DNA of 46,240 nucleotides from positions 1-46,240 of IMG/VR virus record IMGVR_UViG_3300046516_001277; one strand, written 5' to 3'. A model generated the notes under the pieces. That model searched no databases and was not told the DNA's origin. It worked only from the letters and a program-made list of their open reading frames with translations. The translations under genes were made by a program, and so were the position numbers. Of the stretch, positions 1 through 6,002 are shown piece after piece (the stretch's first letter is position 1; every line of letters begins with the position of its first letter). The DNA comes from a virus.

Positions 1-62
1 ATAACGTCGGCAAGCGCCATGACGATGGAAAGCGCGGCGTCCGTTTTAGACTTCTCAACCAT
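1..62 (-). CDS. Hypothetical protein, N-terminal fragment cut by the window edge
   Basis: Leftward reading frame starting at an ATG (complement of 60-62) and open to the left edge, giving about 20 residues that begin MVEKSKTDAALSIVMALADV. It overlaps the stop of the upstream leftward gene by 8 bases (ATGGTTGA), the stop-start coupling seen all over this window, which is the main reason to call it. Too little is visible to name a family or function. Confidence 0.5.
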   Translation of the reverse strand, partial: MVEKSKTDAALSIVMALADV

Positions 63-684
63 CGGAATCATCCTCCAGGGGGTTAGAGTTATCGGCCGGG
101 AATTCGGCCGGTAAACTCAATTCGAAACAAGCTAGAACGCGGGCGAATAAACCCGCGTCGTCGGGTTCCGGTAATGGTTCCGGGGCCGCCGGTGGGAAGG
201 CGACGCGGAACGATTCCCGGGTGTACGGTGGGTGTTCGACCTGGTGAGTGATTATCTCGACTCGGCATTTCATCGGTCGGGTCTCGTCTTCTATCCGAAC
301 ATACTCCAGGTCGATCGTCTGTCCGGTCAGGACGTTTTCCCAAAATCCGTAGGCATACTGCGGATAGGACGGGCCGAACGTGCGGACGGCTCTTTCCTTC
401 AGACGGGCCGCCACCTCGGGGCCGCAATGGTGCGCCGCGATTCCCTCCAGGAAGCGGGTTCGGAGGTTCGCCATTCCGCGCGCCGCGGGACCGCATGACT
501 GCGCCAGACTCTCAGCGCCGCGGGCCGCGTTAAATCGGTTGTGCCATTCCGCGTCGTTCCGGGTGAACGACGGGGCAAGGTGAGCGAATAACGGGCCGAA
601 TGAGTCGGCGGCCCGTTTCGTCATGCGGGCCGCGCGCCGTTCGTTCCGGCGGTTCAATAGTTCGGCTTTACTGAGTCTGGCCAC
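55..684 (-). CDS. Hypothetical protein, 209 aa
   Basis: Leftward gene of unknown function. The start is a GTG at 684 because a strong Shine-Dalgarno (GGAGG inside ACCTGGAGGT, 691-700) lies just upstream; that SD is itself a copy of the CTGGAG element that is so common in this end of the window. The first 30 residues are Arg/Lys/Ala-rich and basic (possible nucleic-acid contact), the middle has aromatic patches (FGPSYPQYAYGFWENV around residues 103-118), and the last 40 residues are acidic and Pro-rich. No catalytic motif or membrane segment is seen. It sits downstream of the AAA+ ATPase, separated by the tRNA-like hairpin at 706-755, and its stop overlaps the next gene. Probably part of the same leftward transcript. 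Confidence 0.75.
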   Translation of the reverse strand: MARLSKAELLNRRNERRAARMTKRAADSFGPLFAHLAPSFTRNDAEWHNRFNAARGAESLAQSCGPAARGMANLRTRFLEGIAAHHCGPEVAARLKERAVRTFGPSYPQYAYGFWENVLTGQTIDLEYVRIEDETRPMKCRVEIITHQVEHPPYTRESFRVAFPPAAPEPLPEPDDAGLFARVLACFELSLPAEFPADNSNPLEDDSDG

Positions 685-705
685 GATACAACCTCCAGGT
701 AAAAA

Positions 706-755
706 CGGTCGGGCGCGGAATCGAACCGCGCCGGGGCCGCCTATCGGCCCGACCG
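706..755 (-). ncRNA. tRNA-like minihelix lacking an anticodon arm (or three-way-junction terminator)
   Basis: On the minus strand, GGTCGGG (754-748) pairs perfectly with CCCGACC (713-707) as a 7-bp acceptor-like stem, followed by a G in the discriminator position (706), which can also pair with C755. Directly before the 3' strand is a canonical T-arm: stem CGCGG/CCGCG (730-726, 718-714) around loop TTCGATT, which fits the TTCRANY consensus. Only 17 nt replace the D arm, anticodon arm and variable loop, and they can form a short CCG/CGG hairpin (747-737). CCA is not encoded; TTTTT follows at 705-701. The element lies between the AAA+ stop and the next leftward gene, so it may instead act as an intrinsic terminator with a branched stem. 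The T-loop match argues for tRNA ancestry. Confidence 0.4.
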
Positions 756-761
756 GGTGAA

Positions 762-1445
762 CTATTCCGCCACCTCCAGGGACGACGGCTCAACTGAGCC
801 CGACAATTCCACCTCCAGCGCGTCGCGCTCAATTTCCTGGAGCGCCGCGCGGAGGTTATTTTTGTGTTTCTGGAGTAGTTTCACGTATTCGGCTTTCGGG
901 CGCGGTCCGGTCGGGTCAACGTCGGCAAGCCGTTCTGCAAACGGGGCTGAAATACCTTGACGGCTCAGGCTTATCATCATGCAACGGCTCAACAGGGGGT
1001 TCGCATCTTCATTCCCTTCAAACAAAGCAGCTTGCCCATCATTCGTCGTTGTGAATATCCAAACGACGTGCGATGGAACGCGCTCCAGGGTAACCAATAA
1101 CTGACGAACCGTGTCTTTCCGCAAGCCGTGCGATTCGTTCACAATGTAGGCGCGGCCCGATTTAACCCCTAAACCCCGGTATTGTGATTCCCGTTCAATG
1201 TCTTTCACCCGGGAAACGGTCAATTCCCCCGCGTCAATCTCTTCAGAACAAAGCGCGTCGGCAATCTCTGCCGACGCAAGCTTGGCAATCGTCGTTTTCC
1301 CGGTTCCACTCTGCCCGGTAATCCACAAGGCGCGCCCGCCGATTCCATCCGCACCTAGGCGCTTGAGGATGCCGACGGCTTTATCCTGCCCCTTGACGTC
1401 GGCCCATTGTGTCGGGCGAACCCGTTCATGTAGTGGCATTCCCAT
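762..1445 (-). CDS. AAA+ ATPase, clamp-loader-like
   Basis: Protein of about 227 aa from the ATG at 1445; a frame open farther upstream is less likely because the ATG at 1445 follows AGGTGATGCT, a plausible SD. Visible motifs: Walker A GQSGTGKT at residues 44-51, a Walker-B-like IVNESH at 101-106 in which the usual Asp of DE is Asn, sensor-1 TTTND at 132-136, and PLLSRC at 150-155. The SRC motif is the signature of sliding-clamp loader subunits (RFC, gamma/tau, T4 gp44), where its Arg is the trans-acting finger. The N-terminus (RPTQWADVKGQDKAV) also fits the clamp-loader start. The inferred role is loading a clamp during phage replication. No clamp or polymerase is in this window. It is the first gene of the leftward unit. 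Confidence 0.8.
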   Translation of the reverse strand: MGMPLHERVRPTQWADVKGQDKAVGILKRLGADGIGGRALWITGQSGTGKTTIAKLASAEIADALCSEEIDAGELTVSRVKDIERESQYRGLGVKSGRAYIVNESHGLRKDTVRQLLVTLERVPSHVVWIFTTTNDGQAALFEGNEDANPLLSRCMMISLSRQGISAPFAERLADVDPTGPRPKAEYVKLLQKHKNNLRAALQEIERDALEVELSGSVEPSSLEVAE

Positions 1446-1571
1446 AGCATCACCTGGAGGTTGCGGAACGCGGCCGGCGGGCCGCACGTTCGACTATGCA
1501 ACGGTTGTGCCGGTCGTTTCGAATTCGTTTACCGGCCGTTTCTCCAGCGTTTCCCATTCGCTCCAGGCATG

Positions 1572-1588
1572 AACCGTTGCCAACGGTT
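1572..1588. promoter_or_regulatory. Interrupted palindrome, candidate operator
   Basis: AACCGTTG-C-CAACGGTT is a perfect 8+1+8 inverted repeat just downstream of the predicted leftward promoter. The right half GCCAACGGTT recurs exactly at 5444-5453 inside another inverted repeat. The position suggests a repressor or activator site for the leftward genes; no binding protein can be assigned. Confidence 0.4.
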
Positions 1589-1591
1589 AAC

Positions 1592-1619
1592 ACTGTAAAT
1601 TGACAGCACGCTGTCACAA
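1592..1619 (-). promoter_or_regulatory. Candidate leftward promoter with operator in the spacer
   Basis: Read on the minus strand, TTGTGA (1619-1614), a 16-bp spacer and TACAGT (1597-1592) each match 4 of 6 bases of the sigma-70 boxes. The spacer contains the near-continuous palindrome TGACAGC-AC-GCTGTCA (1601-1616; 7-bp arms), which would let a repressor block polymerase. It lies about 150 nt upstream of the AAA+ start and is the best promoter for the leftward unit. Box matches are modest and the host's own consensus is unknown. Confidence 0.35.
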
Positions 1620-1632
1620 GTTAGCGCGGCGT

Positions 1633-1864
1633 CCTGGAGGTTAGACCTGGAGGAACGGCCGACGGGCCGACACCTGGAGGAGCAACCGGCCGACGGGCCG
1701 CCGAATCGCTCCAGGTCAACGGGCCGCCACCTCCAGGGCCGCCGCGGGTGACCTGGAGGAACGACGGGCCGCCGCGTTTCAACCCCGTTTCCAGGTCGTT
1801 TACCGGCCGTTTCCCGACGGGCCGAATCGGGCCGCCTCCAGGTCAATCGGGCCGACACCTGGAG
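1633..1864. repeat. Array of ACCTGGAG / CTCCAGGT elements in both orientations
   Basis: At least eight copies of an 8-9 nt core occur in 230 bp: 1633, 1645, 1672 and 1751 as (A)CCTGGAGG; 1709, 1729 and 1835 as the complement CTCCAGG; 1857 as ACCTGGAG; plus a partial TCCAGGT at 1790. Between them a second word, GGCCGACGGGCCG or GACGGGCCG, recurs about five times (for example 1658-1669, 1689-1701, 1763-1772, 1814-1823). Spacing is irregular, so this is not a CRISPR array. The position between divergent transcription units suits an origin, a partition or packaging site, or a multi-site regulator region. The same core occurs about ten more times across 1-1570. Confidence 0.7.
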
Positions 1865-2277
1865 CGCGGTCGCGTTGGTGAGAAGGAGGAGGAGGAGTAG
1901 GGGAGGAATGCCACCTGCAAGGGTTAACCCGTTGCGGCATATAGGCTTACACTTGCCAAGCTTGCATCGTGGAAACGGGTTCGACCTGCAAAATGACGGG
2001 AAACGTAGGCAAATCTGACCGGTCAGGCAGGCGGGCCGGCAGGCCCCCCGCGGCCCGGCCCCATTGATCAGGTTCCTTCTCCCAATTTTCCCCATCCCCT
2101 CCAAGCCACCGGATGAGAGAACTCCCGTGCCAATGCTGCTAAAAACTTTCACATTGTGCTAATTTTGTCAGTTTCCGTGTTAAAAGCGGTTTTTCCGAGT
2201 TGTAGTGCGTTTCGGTTGACTCGTCCGAGCGGTCAAGTGTTGGGTACCATTCGGCTCGTTCTGTCCGTTCTGTACGC
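1865..2277. other. Non-coding stretch: purine tract, palindrome and AT-richer block
   Basis: No convincing gene. Notable content: a GGAGGAGGAGGAG purine tract (about 1885-1897), the palindrome GGGTTAACCC (1921-1930), a GC-rich block with repeated GGCCGG words (about 2030-2060), and an AT-richer segment (about 2138-2200) including CTAATTTTGTCA that could hold a rightward promoter for the downstream RNA. I could not find a -35/-10 pair with good spacing there. The leftward frame across 1529-2152 has Arg/Pro/Ser-rich composition and runs through the repeats, so I do not accept it. Confidence 0.5.
1908..2018 (+). CDS. Possible 36-aa small open reading frame
   Basis: An ATG at 1908 directly follows an unusually long SD-like purine run (GGAGGAGGAGGAGTAGGGGAGGA), with the last GGAGG almost touching the ATG and earlier ones better spaced. 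The frame runs 36 codons to TGA (2016-2018) and begins MPPARVNPLRHIGLHLPSLH. No recognisable domain. It could be a leader peptide or a chance frame after a low-complexity tract; reported only because of the ribosome-binding sequence. Confidence 0.15.
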   Translation: MPPARVNPLRHIGLHLPSLHRGNGFDLQNDGKRRQI

Positions 2278-2980
2278 GGCGCTCGAGTATTGCGGCCGCG
2301 AGCGCCTGCAGAAAGGTGCCGCGGGTGTGCCGCGTGGGTGTAGTGGAAGCGGACATCCTTTCCGCAAAACGAGTGTTTTCAGGGAGTTGCGTCTTTCAGA
2401 CGATTCGCCAAGCGGGGGAGAGTGGGGGCGTACCGACCCCTGTGAGTGGAGTCGGAAGGTTCGCCGGCGGTGAGCCGTGGTCGGAACCGGCCCGGGTGTT
2501 TGTTTCGAGCATCCCGGGCTTTCACCCTGCTCGCCGTAGTCGCCTGTTCTGAAGGGAAGGCTTGCTTGCCGGCAAGGGTCGTACACAGTCCGGCAGACTA
2601 CGGGCCGTCGGGTTCCGGGCTCCAGGGTCGGGGGACCGTAAGCGCGCGGATATACGCCGATCGGATGGGCGGCCCAACTGGCTCGACGTGAGCGGGCCGA
2701 GTACTCGGAGTTCCCGAACCCGTTGTTAAGGGGTGGTGTCCTCGGGAAGCGGACCCCTGCGGAGGGATGAGGAGAATCGGGGGCTTCTGAGGGGATTCCG
2801 TGAATTCGTAGCAAGTCGGTTGGTTTTGGTCCGCCGAGGGGCACAAGAAGTGATAGGCTACTTGTGCTTTTCTCTCGGTGTCCTTGGCGGTCACTTGCTG
2901 GTGGGACGTCAAGGCACCTCTTCTGTAGCCTGGTGAGGGTCGTCGGTCAATCTCTCCCTCTCCCCTTCGGGGGGAGGGAG
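2278..2980 (+). ncRNA. Candidate large structured non-coding RNA
   Basis: About 700 nt without a credible gene but with many strong local and long-range helices. Examples: 2278-2285/2299-2306 (8 bp, perfect); 2390-2394/2398-2402 (5 bp, 3-nt loop); 2490-2496/2513-2519 (7 bp plus a G-U at 2489/2520); 2534-2541/2596-2603 (8 bp) extended by 2542-2544/2592-2594 around a bulged A and enclosing the palindrome 2565-2576; 2670-2675/2694-2699 with an inner 2681-2684/2690-2693; 2711-2717/2742-2748 (7 bp); 2831-2839/2882-2890 (9 bp with one G-U) enclosing 2841-2847/2861-2867 (7 bp); and a UUCG-capped 3' hairpin 2954-2980. The G-U pairs at 2836/2885 and 2489/2520 would be C-A mismatches on the other strand, so the + strand is favoured. 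Size and phage setting resemble the GOLLD and ROOL classes, but I see no diagnostic match and do not assign a family. It could also act as a very long 5' leader for the gene at 3004. Confidence 0.55.
2954..2980 (+). terminator. UUCG-capped GC-rich hairpin closing the structured region
   Basis: CTCCCTC (2954-2960), a bulged T (2961) and CCCC (2962-2965) pair with GGGG (2970-2973) and GAGGGAG (2974-2980) across a TTCG tetraloop: 11 bp with one bulge. The following ACACTTCTTA has no real T-tract, so this is either a weak terminator or, equally likely, a stabilising 3' end hairpin of the structured RNA. It lies 23 nt before the next start codon. Confidence 0.45.
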
Positions 2981-2988
2981 ACACTTCT

Positions 2989-3000
2989 TACCCCCGGTGC
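2989..3000 (+). promoter_or_regulatory. Translation-leader repeat, copy 1
   Basis: TACCCCCGGTGC ends 3 nt before the ATG at 3004. The identical 12-mer ends exactly 3 nt before the ATG at 3945. Because both copies hold the same position relative to a start codon, they likely act in translation initiation, with GGTG as a non-standard SD core. No classical GGAGG is present at either gene. Confidence 0.45.
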
Positions 3001-3003
3001 GCG

Positions 3004-3903
3004 ATGGAATCATGGGTGCGTGGCGACGTCTACTTCGGATTACCGCATGTGGTGATTCGGATAGGGCTTATGGATTTACACCCGATGCGTGGGGCGAAGC
3101 CTTTGGGGTCGTGCAGCCCGCCGGAAATAGCGGCCGAATTATTTTCCAGAATTTTGAAACACCGTCCCGAGTTGATGGGCGGGTTCGTCGAGGCGTACCG
3201 GTACGACCTCGGGTACCATGCGTTCGAAGTGTCGATCGTCCACGAATCTCTGCCGAAGGTTCATCCTGGGGAAATGGCTCAAACGTGGCCTCTGATTCCG
3301 CTGCGGAGTTCTGGGAATTCCGACGGCCCTTCTCCTCTCGCCGGCGCTGCGTCATCGTTCGATGAGTACCAACGGGTGATTGGACAGGTGAAGCAGAGTT
3401 TGATCCAAGGCGACTACTCGGTGGAAGCAGTTCCGCATCACGAACAACGGGAAAAGATGCTGGCCGAGTTGAAGTCGACTGGCAACATCGAAAAGATTCG
3501 GGAAATGACGGCCAAGGTCAACTTGGCCGAGAAAATGATTGAGGGCATCACTCGGGCGCGGAAAGCGGTTCGTGCCGCCGACGACGTTCTGCTTACCACC
3601 GATCAACTCAGGAAAATCGGGTTGTGCGAAGAAGCGATGCAGATGCTTCAAACCAAGGAGGGCCCTCAAGTCCCCTCCTGGATTGCCGATACCAATATCG
3701 ACCCGACTTCTCGGAATGGCGAATTGCTGAGACGAGAGACGTCCAGGCTTCGTGCAGAGAACGACAAGAAGTATTTTGGATTCCTGGAACAACAGGCATT
3801 GGGCAAGTTGCCGGACGTACCGGACTCGCCATTCGCCGAACCGGTCAAGCCGGAAGATCCGGTTGAAGTCGCGGAAGTGGCCGAACCGGTGACGATCGAA
3901 TAA
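3004..3903 (+). CDS. Hypothetical protein, 299 aa
   Basis: First gene of the long rightward operon; function unknown. The N-terminal ~95 residues form a compact-looking region rich in His and hydrophobics (HVVIRIGLMDLHPMRG near residues 15-30). The middle, about 115-200, is rich in Lys, Glu, Ala and Leu with heptad-like spacing (EQREKMLAELKSTGNIEK near 147-164), probably coiled coil. The C-terminal 30 residues are a Pro/Glu/Val tail. No signal peptide, membrane segment or catalytic motif is seen. The start is taken at the ATG that carries the leader repeat at 2989-3000, shared with the next gene, which suggests matched expression of the two. It could be a virion or regulatory protein; the sequence does not decide. 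Confidence 0.75.
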   Translation: MESWVRGDVYFGLPHVVIRIGLMDLHPMRGAKPLGSCSPPEIAAELFSRILKHRPELMGGFVEAYRYDLGYHAFEVSIVHESLPKVHPGEMAQTWPLIPLRSSGNSDGPSPLAGAASSFDEYQRVIGQVKQSLIQGDYSVEAVPHHEQREKMLAELKSTGNIEKIREMTAKVNLAEKMIEGITRARKAVRAADDVLLTTDQLRKIGLCEEAMQMLQTKEGPQVPSWIADTNIDPTSRNGELLRRETSRLRAENDKKYFGFLEQQALGKLPDVPDSPFAEPVKPEDPVEVAEVAEPVTIE

Positions 3904-3929
3904 GCACAACGGGGGCAATTCCCGCCTCC

Positions 3930-3941
3930 TACCCCCGGTGC
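3930..3941 (+). promoter_or_regulatory. Translation-leader repeat, copy 2
   Basis: Second exact copy of TACCCCCGGTGC, again ending 3 nt before an ATG (3945). See copy 1 at 2989-3000. The bases on either side of the repeat differ, which argues for selection on the element rather than a recent segmental duplication. Confidence 0.45.
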
Positions 3942-3944
3942 TTC

Positions 3945-5405
3945 ATGTCGAATGGTTCTGGACCGACCCCGCCTCCCGACCCGATCCCGACTCCGACTCC
4001 GGTTTTCAAAATCGACCCCTTGCTACCGAGCCCTCCGGGGGTCGGTGGCAACCCGACCGTGCGGGTGATTCCTCGGGTACCGAAGTTTCCACTCGGGCCG
4101 CCGTACATTGCCGAGGAGGGAATCCCGCCCAAGCTGTTCGTCGGGCCCGACGGGACAATAATCCAGTTCGAAGGCGTTCCGCCACTCGTCTACACACCCC
4201 TCCAGCCGATGCAGCCGCCGCCGTTTTTACCAGGAGACCCGATCCCGCCGGGGATGCCGCCGGCCTGGAACGGCGGGACGGTGAGCAAGCCTCCGCGGTG
4301 GGGAGAACTCCGGCCTCCCTACCCGTGGGAACCGCTGATGCTGAACCCGAAGTGGAACCCGAGTGAGCCGTTTGCGGACATGCCGACGTACGTTCCGAAC
4401 CCGCCGGTGGGTCAGGGCGGGACGTACGACCCGAACTACCCGGTTCCGCCGGGAATGCGTACGCCGGTCGCGCGGCCGGGGCCCGCGATTCCCGCGCCGG
4501 GGACAGTACCCGACGTGCCGCCGGGGAATATCGGGGTCACGATTCCCGCCAACCGCCCGGAAGGATTCTGGCCGGCTATCGTCGGAAGGGTGCGGATCGT
4601 CCTCGGCGTGGCTGGGGCCCTCGGATCCTTGGCGACACTGTTCGTCGAATCGGATCACTTCAACGCCACGATCGACTGCCTCACCCGGTTCCTCGGTGCC
4701 ATCGGGTTCGACAACGGGCCGAGTGTCACCACGAATGAGGCGGAAGACGTCGTTGAATCGCTCCGCTACTTCGCGCTGCAGAACGACCAGGCCAGCCTGG
4801 CCGGTGTCGTCAACGACATCGTTGCTCGCGGGTGCGATAAGGCACCGGGTTGGGTGAACGACTGGAAGTTCTCGGAGGAGTGTTCCGCGTTCGCCCAAAA
4901 TATCGTGGCCGCCATCAAGCTTTGCCGGTGCAAGAAGAACCCGCCCGACCAAACCGCGGCGGCTGCGGCCAAGGCGGCGCTGTTGTTGCGAATCTCGAAC
5001 TACCGGGATTCGGACGCCACCATGCGGGCCGAAATGGAAGGACAGAAAGCCCAGGCCCAGGCGGCGGCCGACGCCTACGGGAACGACCTGGGAGGTAACT
5101 ACAGCGTCTTCTGTCGGGACAAGTGGCTCGCCCGGGTAGCGGCCATCGACGCCCTGATCCTGGCGAGAACATACGTCGTCGGCTGGTTCGACCTGAAGAA
5201 AAACATGGACGGGCTCGACATGCCGACGTGCGAAAACAGGCTGTCGGCCGATGCCGTGTTGGCTTACATCGCGGCCAACAACAAGGCGATGGACGCTTCG
5301 GTGGCCGCGTTCCAGAATGCCCAGGACGACTGGAACGGATTCAAGGCCGCCAACGGCGACATGAAGAATATCGGCTGCCCGGTTCTGGTACCGACGACGA
5401 CCTGA
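3945..5405 (+). CDS. Proline-rich protein with one hydrophobic segment, 486 aa
   Basis: Unknown function, clear two-part architecture. Residues 1 to about 205 are extremely rich in Pro and Gly (for example MSNGSGPTPPPDPIPTPTPV), probably extended. A hydrophobic stretch follows near 210-237 (IVLGVAGALGSLATLF), able to span or dip into a membrane. The remainder is mostly helical and Ala-rich, with about seven cysteines (for example ECSAF and KLCRCKKN, then CRDKW and PTCEN), suggesting disulphides or a metal site. It follows the 299-aa gene after 41 nt and shares its leader repeat. A surface-exposed or virion protein is possible. The leftward 449-residue frame opposite this gene mirrors its codon bias and is not a gene. 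Confidence 0.75.
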   Translation: MSNGSGPTPPPDPIPTPTPVFKIDPLLPSPPGVGGNPTVRVIPRVPKFPLGPPYIAEEGIPPKLFVGPDGTIIQFEGVPPLVYTPLQPMQPPPFLPGDPIPPGMPPAWNGGTVSKPPRWGELRPPYPWEPLMLNPKWNPSEPFADMPTYVPNPPVGQGGTYDPNYPVPPGMRTPVARPGPAIPAPGTVPDVPPGNIGVTIPANRPEGFWPAIVGRVRIVLGVAGALGSLATLFVESDHFNATIDCLTRFLGAIGFDNGPSVTTNEAEDVVESLRYFALQNDQASLAGVVNDIVARGCDKAPGWVNDWKFSEECSAFAQNIVAAIKLCRCKKNPPDQTAAAAAKAALLLRISNYRDSDATMRAEMEGQKAQAQAAADAYGNDLGGNYSVFCRDKWLARVAAIDALILARTYVVGWFDLKKNMDGLDMPTCENRLSADAVLAYIAANNKAMDASVAAFQNAQDDWNGFKAANGDMKNIGCPVLVPTTT

Positions 5406-5414
5406 GACGGGTGG

Positions 5415-5452
5415 ACCGTTGGCGGCACGGCGGTTGCTGAGTCGCCAACGGT
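5415..5452. promoter_or_regulatory. 10-bp inverted repeat between genes
   Basis: ACCGTTGGCG (5415-5424) is the perfect reverse complement of CGCCAACGGT (5443-5452), with an 18-nt loop. No T-tract follows, so it is a poor intrinsic terminator. The sequence GCCAACGGTT (5444-5453) is identical to one arm of the palindrome at 1572-1588, so a shared regulatory protein is a fair guess. It could also be an RNA stem separating expression of flanking genes. Confidence 0.45.
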
Positions 5453-5478
5453 TCAAATCACCCGAACGGAGAATTCGA

Positions 5479-5844
5479 ATGACGGAGCAAAGCCTGACCG
5501 CCCGGATCGATGACCTGGCCGAGCAGAAAGCGAAAGAATGGCTGGAAAAGGTTAAGAAGTCTCTGGGAGATTGCATTCACGCCTATTGGTGGATGAAAAC
5601 CTCCACCAATAACACGGGCGTAAGTCTCAGGAAGGTGCTAGGCGAAGTGTTGAAGGAGTACCAAAGAACCGTCACGGATAACATAAATTTTGACGACGGA
5701 AAAGTGAACCTTGGTTTTGTTGCGGAACAATTCCGTACTCAAATACTCGATGACCTTCTCTTGAAGTTGCCGCTCGTCACCGAACTCGCCCGCCTGGCCG
5801 ACGGCCAGACGGAAGAATACCCGGACCTTCACGCGGAAAGCTGA
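5479..5844 (+). CDS. Hypothetical protein, 121 aa
   Basis: Start placed at the ATG at 5479, preceded by CGGAG at suitable distance; an in-frame TTG at 5419 would run through the 5415-5452 inverted repeat and is rejected. Residues 1-35 are charged and helical (LAEQKAKEWLEKVKKSLGD), followed by KTSTNNTGVSLRKVLGEVL and a mostly alpha-helical remainder. No family recognised. Base composition is a little more AT-rich than the flanking genes. It is followed after 2 nt by a 49-aa membrane protein and probably belongs to the same operon. Confidence 0.7.
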   Translation: MTEQSLTARIDDLAEQKAKEWLEKVKKSLGDCIHAYWWMKTSTNNTGVSLRKVLGEVLKEYQRTVTDNINFDDGKVNLGFVAEQFRTQILDDLLLKLPLVTELARLADGQTEEYPDLHAES

Positions 5845-5846
5845 CC

Positions 5847-5996
5847 ATGAATCACGAACAAATCGAAGAGTGCCTGGAAGCGTTCGAAAAACGACTGTTC
5901 CGGCTCGAAGACCATGCAGGCGCTATGAACTGGACGGTGCTCGTCCTGTGCGTGGCGATTGCCGGCCTGTTCCTCCACTCCTTCAAGGTGTTCTAA
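5847..5996 (+). CDS. Small membrane protein, 49 aa
   Basis: Short gene with ATG at 5847, two bases after the preceding stop. The first ~26 residues are amphipathic and charged (MNHEQIEECLEAFEKRLFRL), followed by one transmembrane segment (WTVLVLCVAIAGLFLHSF, about residues 29-46) and a two-residue tail, so it should be a tail-anchored protein with its helix in the cytoplasm. Holin-like or anti-holin-like proteins can have this size, but no lysis gene is adjacent, so the function is left open. Tight packing between two genes supports translation. Confidence 0.55.
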   Translation: MNHEQIEECLEAFEKRLFRLEDHAGAMNWTVLVLCVAIAGLFLHSFKVF

Positions 5997-6002
5997 ACTA
6001 CG

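Noticed and set aside
706-755. Complete tRNA gene
   Set aside because: Acceptor and T-arm only; there is no anticodon arm, so it cannot decode.
1633-1864. CRISPR array
   Set aside because: Repeats are 8-9 nt, in both orientations and irregularly spaced; no cas genes.
1529-2152. Leftward 207-codon frame
   Set aside because: Starts at a GTG without SD, runs through the repeat array and palindromes, and encodes an Arg/Pro/Ser-rich product without domain structure; a run of Leu comes from the GGAGGAGGAG tract.
2233-2844. Leftward 203-codon frame
   Set aside because: Antisense to the strongly helical region, composition Pro/Arg/Ser-rich, no SD. Helices with G-U pairs favour a + strand RNA instead.
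4227-5576. Leftward 449-codon frame
   Set aside because: Mirror of the codon bias of the Pro-rich gene at 3945-5405; Arg/Val/Pro-rich and no SD.
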